A stretch of DNA of 48,345 nucleotides from Eubacterium sp. (lineage in GTDB: Bacteria > Bacillota > Clostridia > Lachnospirales > Lachnospiraceae), in contig JAEFAB010000007.1 in the NCBI GenBank assembly GCA_016292095.1, positions 105,240 to 153,584 on the forward strand. Direction: 5' to 3'. The notes beneath the pieces are model-generated. The model worked only from the letters and a program-made list of their open reading frames with translations, was not told where the DNA came from and searched no databases. Positions 16,835-25,734 of the stretch are shown one piece after another. A program made the translations under genes and the position numbers. The first letter of the stretch is position 1, and every line of letters starts with the position of its first letter.

Positions 16835-18124
16835 ATGAGAAGAATGAAAGGAGTTCTCCTTTGTTTGATGGTATTTGCTTTGTGGATACAGCCGGTAGCT
16901 GCAGCAGTACCTGCATGGACAGAGGTGGATGGAATCTACTATAACGATAAAGGACAGGTCATCGAAGGAGCAGTCTCTAAAGGAATTGATGTCAGTAAGC
17001 ACCAGGGAACGATTGATTGGGCAAAAGTTAAGCAGACAGATATTAATTTTGCCATTATTCGTTGCGGCTATGGGGATGATTTGAATTATCAGGATGATGA
17101 GTATTTTGCAACAAACGTGAAGGGGTGCGAGAAGAATCATATTCCTTACGGGATTTATATTTACTCTTATGCAACGAATACCAAGATGGCCAAGAGTGAG
17201 GCAAACCATGTACTTCGCCTGATTAATACAACCGGTGCGAAACCTACCATGCCAATCTATTTGGATATGGAAGAAGACGACAGCCAGGGGAAACTTTCGG
17301 CAAAAGCCCTGGGAGATATTGCGGAGACCTTCTGTAACCTGATTATGAGTAAGGGATATACCGTTGGGGTTTATGCAAATCTAAACTGGTGGAACAATAA
17401 ATTGACGGATTCCCGTTTTAATAACTGGTCCAAGTGGGTAGCGCAGTACAATTCCAAATGTGGTTACGAAGGAGAGTATGACATGTGGCAATACTCTTCC
17501 ACGGGAAAAGTTGACGGTGTTTCCGGAAATACGGATATGAATATTCTGTTGACAAAGGGCTGTAGTGTCAGCGGTCATAAGGACGTATTGATTTCGTCTA
17601 CAGGAAAGGCGACAACAAAGGCTTCGGCGACCTTAACCTACAAGTGTAATCTGTGTGGACGAAAAAGAACCAGAGTGGTTTACAGGGCAAAGTATTATTC
17701 CCTGAGTAAAAAGACCTATCCTTATACCGGTAAAGATAATAAACCATCAGTAACTATTAAAGACTCTAAAGGAAATGTGATTTCCACATCTAATTACAGT
17801 TTGTCCTATAAGAATAATATTAAACCGGGGCAGGCAACCGTGGTGATTACATTTAAAAACCTCTATGCAGGAACAGTGGAAAAGCACTTTACAATTAAGC
17901 CATCAAAAGGTCAGATTTTGAAACTTGTTAATTCAGGAAAGAGGAAAATAAAGCTTACCTGGAAAAAATGTCCAAGCATTGGCGGTTACGAAATTAATGT
18001 GGCAAAAAATAAGGCAATGACTTCAGGACTTAAGACTTTGACGGTAAAGTCTTCAAAAAAAATCAAAAACAGTGAAAAAGCTTGTTCGTTGGCAGAAGTA
18101 TTATGTCCGAATCAGAGGGTATAA
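16835..18124 (+). CDS. secreted GH25 lysozyme-type muramidase, frameshifted at the C-terminus
   Basis: 429 residues as read. A signal peptide (about 1-24) precedes a GH25 barrel (about 48-245) with GIDVSKHQGTIDW, the acidic YLDMEEDD strand and MWQYSSTG. This family cuts the glycan strand of peptidoglycan. A small CxxC-containing region and an Fn3-like domain follow. The Fn3 tail is interrupted by an eight-A run (18055-18062). With one A fewer, reading continues in the +1 frame through WQKYYVRIRGYKTINGTKVY to a TAG at 18189-18191, giving the same tail as its neighbours. As read, the last 20 residues are a frameshift artefact, while the muramidase domain is intact. Confidence 0.85.
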   Translation: MRRMKGVLLCLMVFALWIQPVAAAVPAWTEVDGIYYNDKGQVIEGAVSKGIDVSKHQGTIDWAKVKQTDINFAIIRCGYGDDLNYQDDEYFATNVKGCEKNHIPYGIYIYSYATNTKMAKSEANHVLRLINTTGAKPTMPIYLDMEEDDSQGKLSAKALGDIAETFCNLIMSKGYTVGVYANLNWWNNKLTDSRFNNWSKWVAQYNSKCGYEGEYDMWQYSSTGKVDGVSGNTDMNILLTKGCSVSGHKDVLISSTGKATTKASATLTYKCNLCGRKRTRVVYRAKYYSLSKKTYPYTGKDNKPSVTIKDSKGNVISTSNYSLSYKNNIKPGQATVVITFKNLYAGTVEKHFTIKPSKGQILKLVNSGKRKIKLTWKKCPSIGGYEINVAKNKAMTSGLKTLTVKSSKKIKNSEKACSLAEVLCPNQRV

Positions 18125-18191
18125 AACCATTAACGGAACAAAAGTATATGGGGCATGGAGTGGCAAAAAAACCATTACCGTGACGAAATAG

Positions 18192-18236
18192 AAAATATTC
18201 GAAAAAACGTTTCAGTTTTTTCGAATATTTTTCTTT
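18192..18236 (+). terminator. intrinsic terminator (long perfect stem)
   Basis: A perfect 17-bp stem (18192-18208 with 18215-18231) with a 6-base loop and a T-rich tail, directly after the repaired GH25 stop at 18191. The position supports 18191, not 18124, as the ancestral gene end. Confidence 0.85.
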
Positions 18237-18252
18237 TTATTTTCAATTCTTG

Positions 18253-18261
18253 TGTTATAAT
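18253..18261 (+). promoter_or_regulatory. extended -10 promoter
   Basis: TGT-TATAAT (TATAAT at 18256-18261) without a strong -35. It would give a 5' leader of about 107 bases for the discoidin-repeat gene. Confidence 0.5.
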
Positions 18262-18304
18262 GAGTCTTAGGAAGAGGGTTCGGAGAATTATATATTTAAA
18301 AATC

Positions 18305-18340
18305 AAGACACATAAAATAGAAATTTTGTGGGTCTTTTTT
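18305..18340 (+). promoter_or_regulatory. terminator-like hairpin in the leader (possible attenuator)
   Basis: A 14-bp stem with one mismatch (18305-18318 with 18323-18336) and loop AGAA is followed by six T, between the promoter and the ATG at 18375. It is placed as an attenuator would be. No ligand-binding core or leader peptide was recognised. Confidence 0.5.
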
Positions 18341-18374
18341 GCGTTAGCGAAACGAAAAAAAGGAGGAAGAAGAA

Positions 18375-21300
18375 ATGAGGAGAAGTTACAAAAAAGTCCT
18401 GGCAATGGGACTTAGTTGTGCAATGGTAGTTTCATCGGTAAATCTGACCGGAACTACCGTAAAGGCTGATATGTCAATTAATGATATGGTTAAAAATGCG
18501 ACATATAATGTTGCCTTAAAAAAGACAATTACAGCAAATCCATCAAAGGGAGAGGGATCGGAAGAAGCTCTTTCTGATGGAGAATTCACACCGGGAGGAA
18601 CCCATGCAGCAACTACATTTGCTACAGCGGGAACCTATTACGAAATTGACTTGGGAGATGTTTATGATGCATCAACCTTGGATAAACTGGTAGTGGGCTA
18701 TAAAGAAAACAATGCGGGAGACACTCCGGTAAATGGTTATCAGATTCAGTATTCGCCAAACGGTTTGGCGTTTAATACTGTAAAAACAGTTGCAGCCGGG
18801 GATGTGACCGGACAGCTTTCAGCACAGAATCTGATTGAAGAAGAAGATTTGGCAGGAATCGAAGGAAAAGTTCGTTACATTCGTGTTTTGTATCCTCAGA
18901 GTTATACATGGGGAATTCAGGCAACTGAAATTGCCGTATTGGATACGGATGGAAATCTTGCAAAAGCAGAAGCTAATGTGTGTGCAGATGCAAAGTCTGT
19001 AACTGCAGCATCTGATGACTATAATAAAGTGACTTATACTATTGAAGCAGGAGAAAATCAGGAAGAATACAAGTATATTGTTTACTTACAGAGTGGTTCT
19101 TCATTAAAGCGTATTGGAAACGCAGTAGATGCAGGAAAGGCATACACAGTTGAAGGTGTTGCCGGAGGAACTTATCAGTTGAAGGTTGTAGCCTGTGTAG
19201 GCGATTCTGCTTCCGCTGGAATTTTAAGCGAAGAAATTACAGTAAAGGATATTTCAAGCTTGATCCAAAGTACAAAGAATGTTTCAAACAATACAAAATC
19301 TCCATACAACCCACAGATTGTTGAAATGAAGACAATGTACAACGGACATTCTTTAACAACCGCACAGAAGGCATTAGACGGAAAATTATCAACAGGAGAA
19401 GGTTCGGACGTGGCATTAAGAACTGCTGCAGGCTCTCCACAGTATTTTGTAATTAACTTAGGAGAATACTATACACCGGCAGAGATGGAACGTGTGATTT
19501 TGGCTTATACCAATGCCAACACCTATGCATCAGATGCTAAAGTTGAATTCTCATTAGATGGTGAAAATTATACAGAAGTAGGTAAGACTACAGGATATGC
19601 TTTTAAGCAGGCAGCGCAGAATCAGTGTGCATTATGTTCTGTAGCATTGGATAAAATTGGGGATTATACACCAAAGGCAGTTCGCTTTGTAAAGATTACT
19701 CTTAGTGGTGGAACAAGCACTTGTGGATATGTAGTGAATGAAGCTGCAGTAATTGCAAATACTGATGAACCAACAATCGTAGGATCTGATATTCCAAATG
19801 CAGCAGATGTGACTGTCACTCAGAATGCGTTAGAAGAATTTTCTTACAGTATTACAGCGGGTGAAGAACAGGATGATGCATCTTATGTGGTATATCTTGG
19901 AAGTGAAGTAATTAACAACAATGCAAAGGCAGGAGAAGTTTATACACAGAAATGTGAAGATGCCGGTACTTATACTATAAAGGTTTGCACATATGATGAA
20001 GGTTGGCTTTCAAAGGGAATTGAAAAGCGTTTTGTTGTTGATGGATATACAAACTACATCAACACTTCCTACAATGTTGCAAATCCAAAAATAGACGATT
20101 ATAACCCACAGGTTGTTGAGGTTTCATCTCTTTATCAGGGTCATACCAATGATACAGCACAGAAGGCAGTGGATGGAAACCTTGGAACAGGAGAAGGTCC
20201 AGAAAACTGTTTGAGAACCGGTTCAGGCTCTCCTCAGTCTTTCGTAGTGGATTTGGGAAGATATTATAAAGCAACAGACTTGCGTGAAATTATGCTGGAA
20301 TATACCAATGCAGCAACATACGCAGCTGATACAAAAGTTGAATTCTCCAGAGACCGTGCAAATTACACAGAAGTTGGAAAAGTAACCGGATATAACTTTG
20401 GTTTCATTAATCAGAAACAGTATGGTTTAAGTAGAGTTCCGTTAACAAAGTTAGCTGATTTTACAGATGAAGCAGTTCGTTATGTAAAGGTTACTCTTTC
20501 CGGTGGTGCCAGCGATTGGGGATATGTAGTCAACGAAGTAGCTGTCATGGCAAATAATGCAAATCCTACAGTAATCGAGGCTAATGTTTCAGAAGCAGCT
20601 GAAATTAAATTATCACAAGGAAAATTGGAAAGTATTGATTATGAAATTGTTGCAGGGGAAGAACAGGAAGATGCAACTTATGTGGTATCTCTTGGATCTA
20701 ATGTAATTAACAGTGCAGCAAAGGCAGGTGTGAAGTACACTTATGAAGGCGTTGAAGCAGGAAAGTATACTGTAACAGTATGTCAGACAAAGGATGGATG
20801 GCTTTCTAAAGGAATTCAGGCTTCTTATACCGTAGATGGATATGTGAACTATATCGGAACTTCATTAAATCTTGCGTTAAAGAAAAATCATGGATCTGTT
20901 ACTGTAACAGCAGATAGTGATAATATTAATGACCCAATCGGACAGCAGATTAGTGGTGGTGTTGAAAAGGTCAATAATGGAGTTTGGTGGGATTATGGTC
21001 ACCATACAGGTTATTTACAAACTCGCCCAGACACCAAAACCGTTAATGTAGATTATGATCTTGGTAAAGATTATAAGCCGGAAGAAATTACTTCTGTAAT
21101 CAGTATGTATGCAGATGAAGGAACAGCGGCAACTGCATATGAAATTTTCTTCTCAGGAGATGGAGAAAACTTTGAATCTGTATATAGTGTAAAAGACGCT
21201 AAATTCCAGAAATTTATGATTGCAAAGGTAGACACATCTTCTTATACTCAGGAAACAGTTCGTTATGTGAAATATCGTATGCTGGATGGTAAGTTCAGAC

Positions 21301-22034
21301 TGTACACAGAACTTCAGCCAAACGGACAGCCATATTGGGAAGCAATTGGTTACCTGCTTTGCGAATTGGCTGTAATGGGCAATGAAACATTACTTCCGGA
21401 TAAAATGACTGAATTTTCTGTGAGTGCAGACGATTACAATGCCATTGATGTTCAGTGGACTGATTTGGAAGGAGAAGGATATACCTATGGTATTTATGTG
21501 GATGAAACATTGATGACAACTTATGGACCGGGAGTGGGAACAGCTCGTATCAATCATGTTCGCAAAGGAAACCATGAAGTTCAGGTTTCTGTAATTAAGG
21601 GCGAGATGGAACGTCTTTCAGATGTTGTAGTTGTAAATGTTCAGGAAGAACCAACAACAAAAGCACCAACAACAGCAGCTCCGGCTACAACGAAGAAACC
21701 TGTAGTGGCGACTACAAAAAAACCAGTAGTAGCAACTACAAAGCCGGTTATTGCAAAGCCTGCAAAGACATCTGTAAAGAAGATTAAAGTGAAAAAGAAA
21801 AAAGCTTCTCTTACTTTAAAGAAAGTTAAGGGTGTAACCGGATACAGAATTAAATATTCTACAAAGAAGGATATGAAGAAGAGTAGAATGGTTTCAGGAA
21901 GCTATAAGCTTGTTGTAAAGAAACTGAAATCCAAGAAGAGATACTATTTCGCAGCACAGACTTACATTACGAAAAACGGAGTTACTGTTTACAGTGATTG
22001 GAGTGCAGTGAAGAGAAGTAAAAAGATTAAATAA
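18375..22034 (+). CDS. large secreted discoidin (F5/8 type C)-repeat protein with cationic Fn3-like tail
   Basis: 1219 residues with AAGGAGG before the ATG and a signal peptide (about 1-31). Four F5/8-type-C-like carbohydrate-binding modules follow (about 45-195, 300-470, 565-735 and 830-1040), separated by small beta linkers. The second and third are close duplicates spaced about 266 residues apart. After these come a Thr/Pro/Ala linker with repeated ATTKKPVV units (about 1090-1135) and a Lys-rich Fn3-like domain (about 1140-1219). There is no catalytic domain and no LPxTG anchor. It probably binds glycans and stays on the wall through the basic tail (inference). Confidence 0.83.
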   Translation: MRRSYKKVLAMGLSCAMVVSSVNLTGTTVKADMSINDMVKNATYNVALKKTITANPSKGEGSEEALSDGEFTPGGTHAATTFATAGTYYEIDLGDVYDASTLDKLVVGYKENNAGDTPVNGYQIQYSPNGLAFNTVKTVAAGDVTGQLSAQNLIEEEDLAGIEGKVRYIRVLYPQSYTWGIQATEIAVLDTDGNLAKAEANVCADAKSVTAASDDYNKVTYTIEAGENQEEYKYIVYLQSGSSLKRIGNAVDAGKAYTVEGVAGGTYQLKVVACVGDSASAGILSEEITVKDISSLIQSTKNVSNNTKSPYNPQIVEMKTMYNGHSLTTAQKALDGKLSTGEGSDVALRTAAGSPQYFVINLGEYYTPAEMERVILAYTNANTYASDAKVEFSLDGENYTEVGKTTGYAFKQAAQNQCALCSVALDKIGDYTPKAVRFVKITLSGGTSTCGYVVNEAAVIANTDEPTIVGSDIPNAADVTVTQNALEEFSYSITAGEEQDDASYVVYLGSEVINNNAKAGEVYTQKCEDAGTYTIKVCTYDEGWLSKGIEKRFVVDGYTNYINTSYNVANPKIDDYNPQVVEVSSLYQGHTNDTAQKAVDGNLGTGEGPENCLRTGSGSPQSFVVDLGRYYKATDLREIMLEYTNAATYAADTKVEFSRDRANYTEVGKVTGYNFGFINQKQYGLSRVPLTKLADFTDEAVRYVKVTLSGGASDWGYVVNEVAVMANNANPTVIEANVSEAAEIKLSQGKLESIDYEIVAGEEQEDATYVVSLGSNVINSAAKAGVKYTYEGVEAGKYTVTVCQTKDGWLSKGIQASYTVDGYVNYIGTSLNLALKKNHGSVTVTADSDNINDPIGQQISGGVEKVNNGVWWDYGHHTGYLQTRPDTKTVNVDYDLGKDYKPEEITSVISMYADEGTAATAYEIFFSGDGENFESVYSVKDAKFQKFMIAKVDTSSYTQETVRYVKYRMLDGKFRLYTELQPNGQPYWEAIGYLLCELAVMGNETLLPDKMTEFSVSADDYNAIDVQWTDLEGEGYTYGIYVDETLMTTYGPGVGTARINHVRKGNHEVQVSVIKGEMERLSDVVVVNVQEEPTTKAPTTAAPATTKKPVVATTKKPVVATTKPVIAKPAKTSVKKIKVKKKKASLTLKKVKGVTGYRIKYSTKKDMKKSRMVSGSYKLVVKKLKSKKRYYFAAQTYITKNGVTVYSDWSAVKRSKKIK
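19302..20850 (+). repeat. tandem in-gene duplication of discoidin module
   Basis: Two units of about 800 bases (about 19302-20050 and 20099-20850) encode closely similar modules. Both contain YNPQ-V/I-VE, TAQKA-DG, GTGEG or STGEG, the SPQ-FV strand, AKVEFS or TKVEFS, and GYVVNE. Confidence 0.75.
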
Positions 22035-22049
22035 TTCAATTGTTTACAG

Positions 22050-22093
22050 AACCTTCCTTTGTCGTAGGTGTTCCGCGGCGAAGGGAGGTTTTT
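22050..22093 (+). terminator. intrinsic terminator
   Basis: A 15-bp stem (22050-22064 with 22076-22090, three G-T pairs) followed by TTTTT, just after the discoidin-repeat gene. Confidence 0.75.
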
Positions 22094-22197
22094 CCCTTAT
22101 AGGGGAAGCAGATAAAAAAACAGTATACCTTAAAGTTTTTTTATGATAAAATAAGAAAACCGGATTTATTTTAGTAATTATAACTCAGGAGGAAAGA

Positions 22198-23067
22198 ATG
22201 AGAACTGCAGTAATGACAGACACAAACAGTGGCGTTCAAATCAAAGAAGCAGAAGACAATAATATCTTTCTGTTGCCGATGCCTGTGATTATGGATGATC
22301 AGGTGTTTTTTGAAGGCAAAGACATTGATAAGAACCAGTTTTACGGATACTTGGAATCAGGAAAAAGTGTTACTACATCTATGCCATCTCCTGGGGATGT
22401 ATTGGATATGTGGGATGAAATCCTGGATAGCGGATATGATGAATTGGTTTATATTCCAATGTCCAGTGGATTAAGTAATTCCTGTGCCGCTGCAAATCAG
22501 TTTGCAGATGAGTATGATGGAAAAGTACAGGTCGTAGATAATCATCGTATTTCTGTTACCATGTACCGCTCCATTTTTGATGCAAAGAAAATGGCAGACG
22601 CAGGATGCTCTGCAAAGGAAATTAAGGAAAAACTGGAAGCAGAGGCATATAATTCCAGCATTTATATTGCTGTGGATACATTGGAATATTTGAAGCGTGG
22701 CGGACGAGTGACTGCGGCAGGAGCTGCAATTGGTGCCGTGTTGAATATTAAGCCGGTACTGACGATTCAGGGAGAAAAACTGGATGCGTTTGCAAAGGTT
22801 CGCGGAATGAAAAAGGCACAGGCCAAAATGCTGGATGCTATAGAAGAGGACTTGAATACACGTTTTAAAGATGTCCCAAAGGAAAAACTTTGTATTGATG
22901 TGGCTACCACATTTTTAAATGAAGAAGATGATGAAGAATGGGAAAAAATGGTGCAGGAGCGTTTCCCGGATGTTACACATCATGTAAACAGAGCATTATC
23001 CTTTAGTATTGGTTGTCATGTTGGCCCGGATGCCGTTGGTATCGGAATCAGCATAGTGGCAGAATAA
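22198..23067 (+). CDS. DegV family fatty-acid-binding protein
   Basis: 289 residues, typical for DegV/FakB. The N-terminal domain has TDTNSGV and the lipid-contacting TSMPSPGD. The middle has PMSSGLSNSC and VDTLEYLKRGGRV, and the C-terminal domain ends with HVGPDAVGIG. These proteins hold one fatty acid, and FakB members present it to the kinase FakA; no fakA is present here, so a donor role is inference. AGGAGG precedes the ATG, and a weak extended -10 (TGA-TAAAAT near 22147) lies upstream. It is a single-gene unit ended by a shared bidirectional terminator. Confidence 0.9.
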   Translation: MRTAVMTDTNSGVQIKEAEDNNIFLLPMPVIMDDQVFFEGKDIDKNQFYGYLESGKSVTTSMPSPGDVLDMWDEILDSGYDELVYIPMSSGLSNSCAAANQFADEYDGKVQVVDNHRISVTMYRSIFDAKKMADAGCSAKEIKEKLEAEAYNSSIYIAVDTLEYLKRGGRVTAAGAAIGAVLNIKPVLTIQGEKLDAFAKVRGMKKAQAKMLDAIEEDLNTRFKDVPKEKLCIDVATTFLNEEDDEEWEKMVQERFPDVTHHVNRALSFSIGCHVGPDAVGIGISIVAE

Positions 23068-23081
23068 AAGATGATAAAAGT

Positions 23082-23115
23082 AAAGGTATCTGACGATTGT
23101 CAGATACCTTTTTTT
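23082..23115. terminator. bidirectional terminator between degV-type and MBL genes
   Basis: A perfect 13-bp stem (23082-23094 with 23099-23111), loop GATT, and T-runs on both strands. The stop codon of the minus-strand gene lies inside the stem. Confidence 0.85.
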
Positions 23116-24764
23116 CGACTCTTTTTAGGAATTCGAACAGAAACTTTTTTCGACCATGGTCCCTTCTTGTATTTGTTGTAACCGCGAATTCTAAAATAGT
23201 ATTTCTTTTTATTTTTCAAACCGGTCAGAACAACTTTGTGAATCTTTTTGGATTTGATTCTCTTTGTGGAAACATTCTTTTTGAAGTTCTTCTTTGTGGA
23301 ATATTCCAGAATAAATCCTGTTGCCTGATCTTTTTTGAGTTTCTTCCACTTGAGGGTTAAAGATTCCTTGGAAGCTTTGTATTTTGTTGATTTGATTATT
23401 TCCTGCAATGGCATTGGATCTGCAGCAGTTTTCAGGGAACGGACGGAACTCCATTTTCCGTAGCCCAATTTGCTTATGTAGGCACGCATTTTGAAATAAT
23501 AAGTGGTGCCGTAGTTCAAATGCCCCAGGGTATGTTTCAGAGTCTTAGGATTTGTAATCTGGATATAGTGCAAATCCGTTCGGAAACTCTTGTCTTGGGA
23601 ATAAATAATGGTATACCCGGAAATATTTTTCTGACTTCCCCAGGTGAGGTTTATTTTCTTCAATCCGTTTAAGGATAACTTTAACTTTTCTTTTGCAGGC
23701 AAAATCAGGAAGGAACTTTTTAAGGTACCCACATATTTTGCCTTCGTACCTTTTACCGTAATGGAGGCAGTGCCCGGATGTACGTTGGATGAATAAGACA
23801 CCTTATATTCTTTTGGATTAATTACCTGACCATTGACGGTAAGAGTCACAGACGGTTTCAATTTCTTTCCGGTAGCGTAGTAAATATTCTTGCGTAAAGT
23901 AATGGTTCCCTTCGTAATAGAATAAAAACCGTTGTTCTCCTTATTTTTCGTTTGAATGACACCGTCCTTAATAGAAATCAAAACATTTCCGTCTGCTGTG
24001 CGGTAAGTTTTGACAAAACGTTTTGCCAATCGAATCAGTAAGGAATCCCTTGGAAACTTTGCCGAAGCTTCCGCAGAGGAAGAAATTACTGCATAAGTCG
24101 GTTTCACGGCGTCTAAGAAATTCATTCCGGTGGAAGAACCGGCACCGTGATGTCCTACCTTTAAAATATCTGCACGGAAATTGTACCCCTGTTGAATCAA
24201 AGAGTCTTCCATAACCGAAGGAAGGTCTCCGGTCAGAAGCATGGATTTTCCGTCGCAGGAAACACGCAACACAATACTGCATTCGTTATAAGTAGTTCCC
24301 TGAGAACCGTCGTAAACCACTTCTACAGTGGCGTCACCTAATGTCCATTTTTCTCCTTCTACCGGAGTACGCAGGGGAATGTTGTGTTCTCTTGTACTGG
24401 CAATAAATTCACTAAAGGTAGTGGAATCTTTGGTACATGGAGAATAAATCACCTGCTTTACATTGTATTTGTCATAAATAAAGGAAAAACCGCCAATATG
24501 GTCGCCGTCCGGATGGGATGCAACAACATAATCCAGCTGGTTTTCCGGAATGTTTAAGTTGTCCAAATACTGCAGAACACTTTCTGACGTGTCGCGAAAA
24601 CCACCGTCAACCATCATATAATGATGATTGCTTTCGATCAGCAGACAATCCCCGCTACCTACATATAAGGCGTGGAGATTTAATTCCCCGGCACTTGTAG
24701 TTTGGGTCCGCAATAAAAGGAGAGCAAACAAGATTGTGTAAAAATAAAGACACTTTTTAATCAT
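23100..24764 (-). CDS. secreted metallo-beta-lactamase-fold hydrolase (ComEC C-domain-like) with two Fn3-like domains
   Basis: 554 residues from ATG 24764, chosen because AAGGAGG precedes it and a signal peptide follows at once (about 1-25); a longer frame from 24806 adds an unlikely N-terminus. The MBL domain (about 28-275) resembles the extracellular nuclease-like part of ComEC/Rec2: VGSGDCLLIE, VDGG, SHPDGDHIGG metal motif, LTGDLP and KVGHHGAGSST. A spacer domain and two Fn3-like domains follow, the last strongly basic. Here the ComEC nuclease-like part stands alone as an exported protein without the pore. It overlaps the preceding membrane gene by 8 bases. Nuclease or phosphodiesterase activity is an inference. 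Confidence 0.82.
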   Translation of the reverse strand: MIKKCLYFYTILFALLLLRTQTTSAGELNLHALYVGSGDCLLIESNHHYMMVDGGFRDTSESVLQYLDNLNIPENQLDYVVASHPDGDHIGGFSFIYDKYNVKQVIYSPCTKDSTTFSEFIASTREHNIPLRTPVEGEKWTLGDATVEVVYDGSQGTTYNECSIVLRVSCDGKSMLLTGDLPSVMEDSLIQQGYNFRADILKVGHHGAGSSTGMNFLDAVKPTYAVISSSAEASAKFPRDSLLIRLAKRFVKTYRTADGNVLISIKDGVIQTKNKENNGFYSITKGTITLRKNIYYATGKKLKPSVTLTVNGQVINPKEYKVSYSSNVHPGTASITVKGTKAKYVGTLKSSFLILPAKEKLKLSLNGLKKINLTWGSQKNISGYTIIYSQDKSFRTDLHYIQITNPKTLKHTLGHLNYGTTYYFKMRAYISKLGYGKWSSVRSLKTAADPMPLQEIIKSTKYKASKESLTLKWKKLKKDQATGFILEYSTKKNFKKNVSTKRIKSKKIHKVVLTGLKNKKKYYFRIRGYNKYKKGPWSKKVSVRIPKKSRKKGI

Positions 24765-25545
24765 TGGATAATGAAGCCTCCTTGTATGTGTTTTCCAGAT
24801 AATCATAAGTTCTGAAAAGAACTTTCCAAAACAGTAAAACCATCAGAACACTAATCACTTCTAAAGTAATACCTAAGTTGTGAAGTGCCGGAAGATCTGC
24901 GCCCAACCAAAGTGAAAAGGTTGATAATGCCTGGAAAGCAGCGATAACATACCAGATCATACGACACCATTTTCTTTCGTCTCTGCAGGCAACACCCGGA
25001 CACATTTGAAACAGTCCCATAACAATAAAGAACAGTGTAAGGATACAAACTGCTAAAAATCCCATTCCGATAAAGAAGGCAAAATAGCAGAGAACAATTC
25101 CGTTTAAGAAAAACGGGAATGCCACAATTAAGCCGTGAAGAATCAGTCCGCAAAGGGCTGTAAACGAGGCAAAAGAAAATTTTCTGCTACACTGCTTTAA
25201 GGACAGACAGGCAATGATAATCAAAAGAAATCCTAAAAAGTCATTGAATAAATCAACCTGTAAATCTTTATAGTAGATATTATTGATTACTTTCGCTGCG
25301 GACGATACATTAGTCTGTCCGGAATCGGCGCTTTGTGATGAGGAACCGCCCTCAATCATTTTGTAGTCACAATAAGCATTGTAATTTGTGGCAATATTAT
25401 AATACTGAAACTCGCCGATGGTAGCTTTGGTATTCTCGTATTTCTGCGGATAATGGAGTCCGGTCCCGATATTGAAATCCAATACAATGCAGAGAACACC
25501 TAAAAGTAACATCAGTAAAGTACATTTGAATGAAATCTTTTTCAT
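24757..25545 (-). CDS. multi-pass membrane protein, unknown
   Basis: 262 residues. An N-terminal helix (about 7-26) is followed by a polar, Ser/Asn-rich outside segment (about 30-90) and then about five more helices (roughly 97-113, 124-147, 150-178, 197-218 and 226-246). AGGAGG precedes the ATG. Its stop overlaps the start of the secreted MBL gene, suggesting translational coupling. I recognise no family. A TATAAT box lies on the minus strand at 25592-25587, with a weak TTGCAT 18 bases upstream. Confidence 0.72.
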   Translation of the reverse strand: MKKISFKCTLLMLLLGVLCIVLDFNIGTGLHYPQKYENTKATIGEFQYYNIATNYNAYCDYKMIEGGSSSQSADSGQTNVSSAAKVINNIYYKDLQVDLFNDFLGFLLIIIACLSLKQCSRKFSFASFTALCGLILHGLIVAFPFFLNGIVLCYFAFFIGMGFLAVCILTLFFIVMGLFQMCPGVACRDERKWCRMIWYVIAAFQALSTFSLWLGADLPALHNLGITLEVISVLMVLLFWKVLFRTYDYLENTYKEASLSND

Positions 25546-25621
25546 TTGTTCCTCCTAAAATTCTCGTGTAAATAATGCTAGAAGTTATTATATCCCAAGA
25601 CAAAATAAAAATGCAATATAA

Positions 25622-25657
25622 TTACAAATTGTAAAAAAAAACAATTGATAGTATAAT
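25622..25657 (+). promoter_or_regulatory. promoter of the acyl-ACP thioesterase gene with an overlapping palindrome
   Basis: -35 TTGTAA (25629-25634), 17-base spacer, -10 TATAAT (25652-25657). The -35 is the right arm of a perfect palindrome TTACAA-A-TTGTAA (25622-25634), which is well placed to be an operator. Confidence 0.6.
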
Positions 25658-25734
25658 AAAGGCTACGAATTTTTAAGGAAAAGGTCTGTTTCTACATTAT
25701 TAAAGAACTAAAAAGACCACAGAGGAAAAATAGA

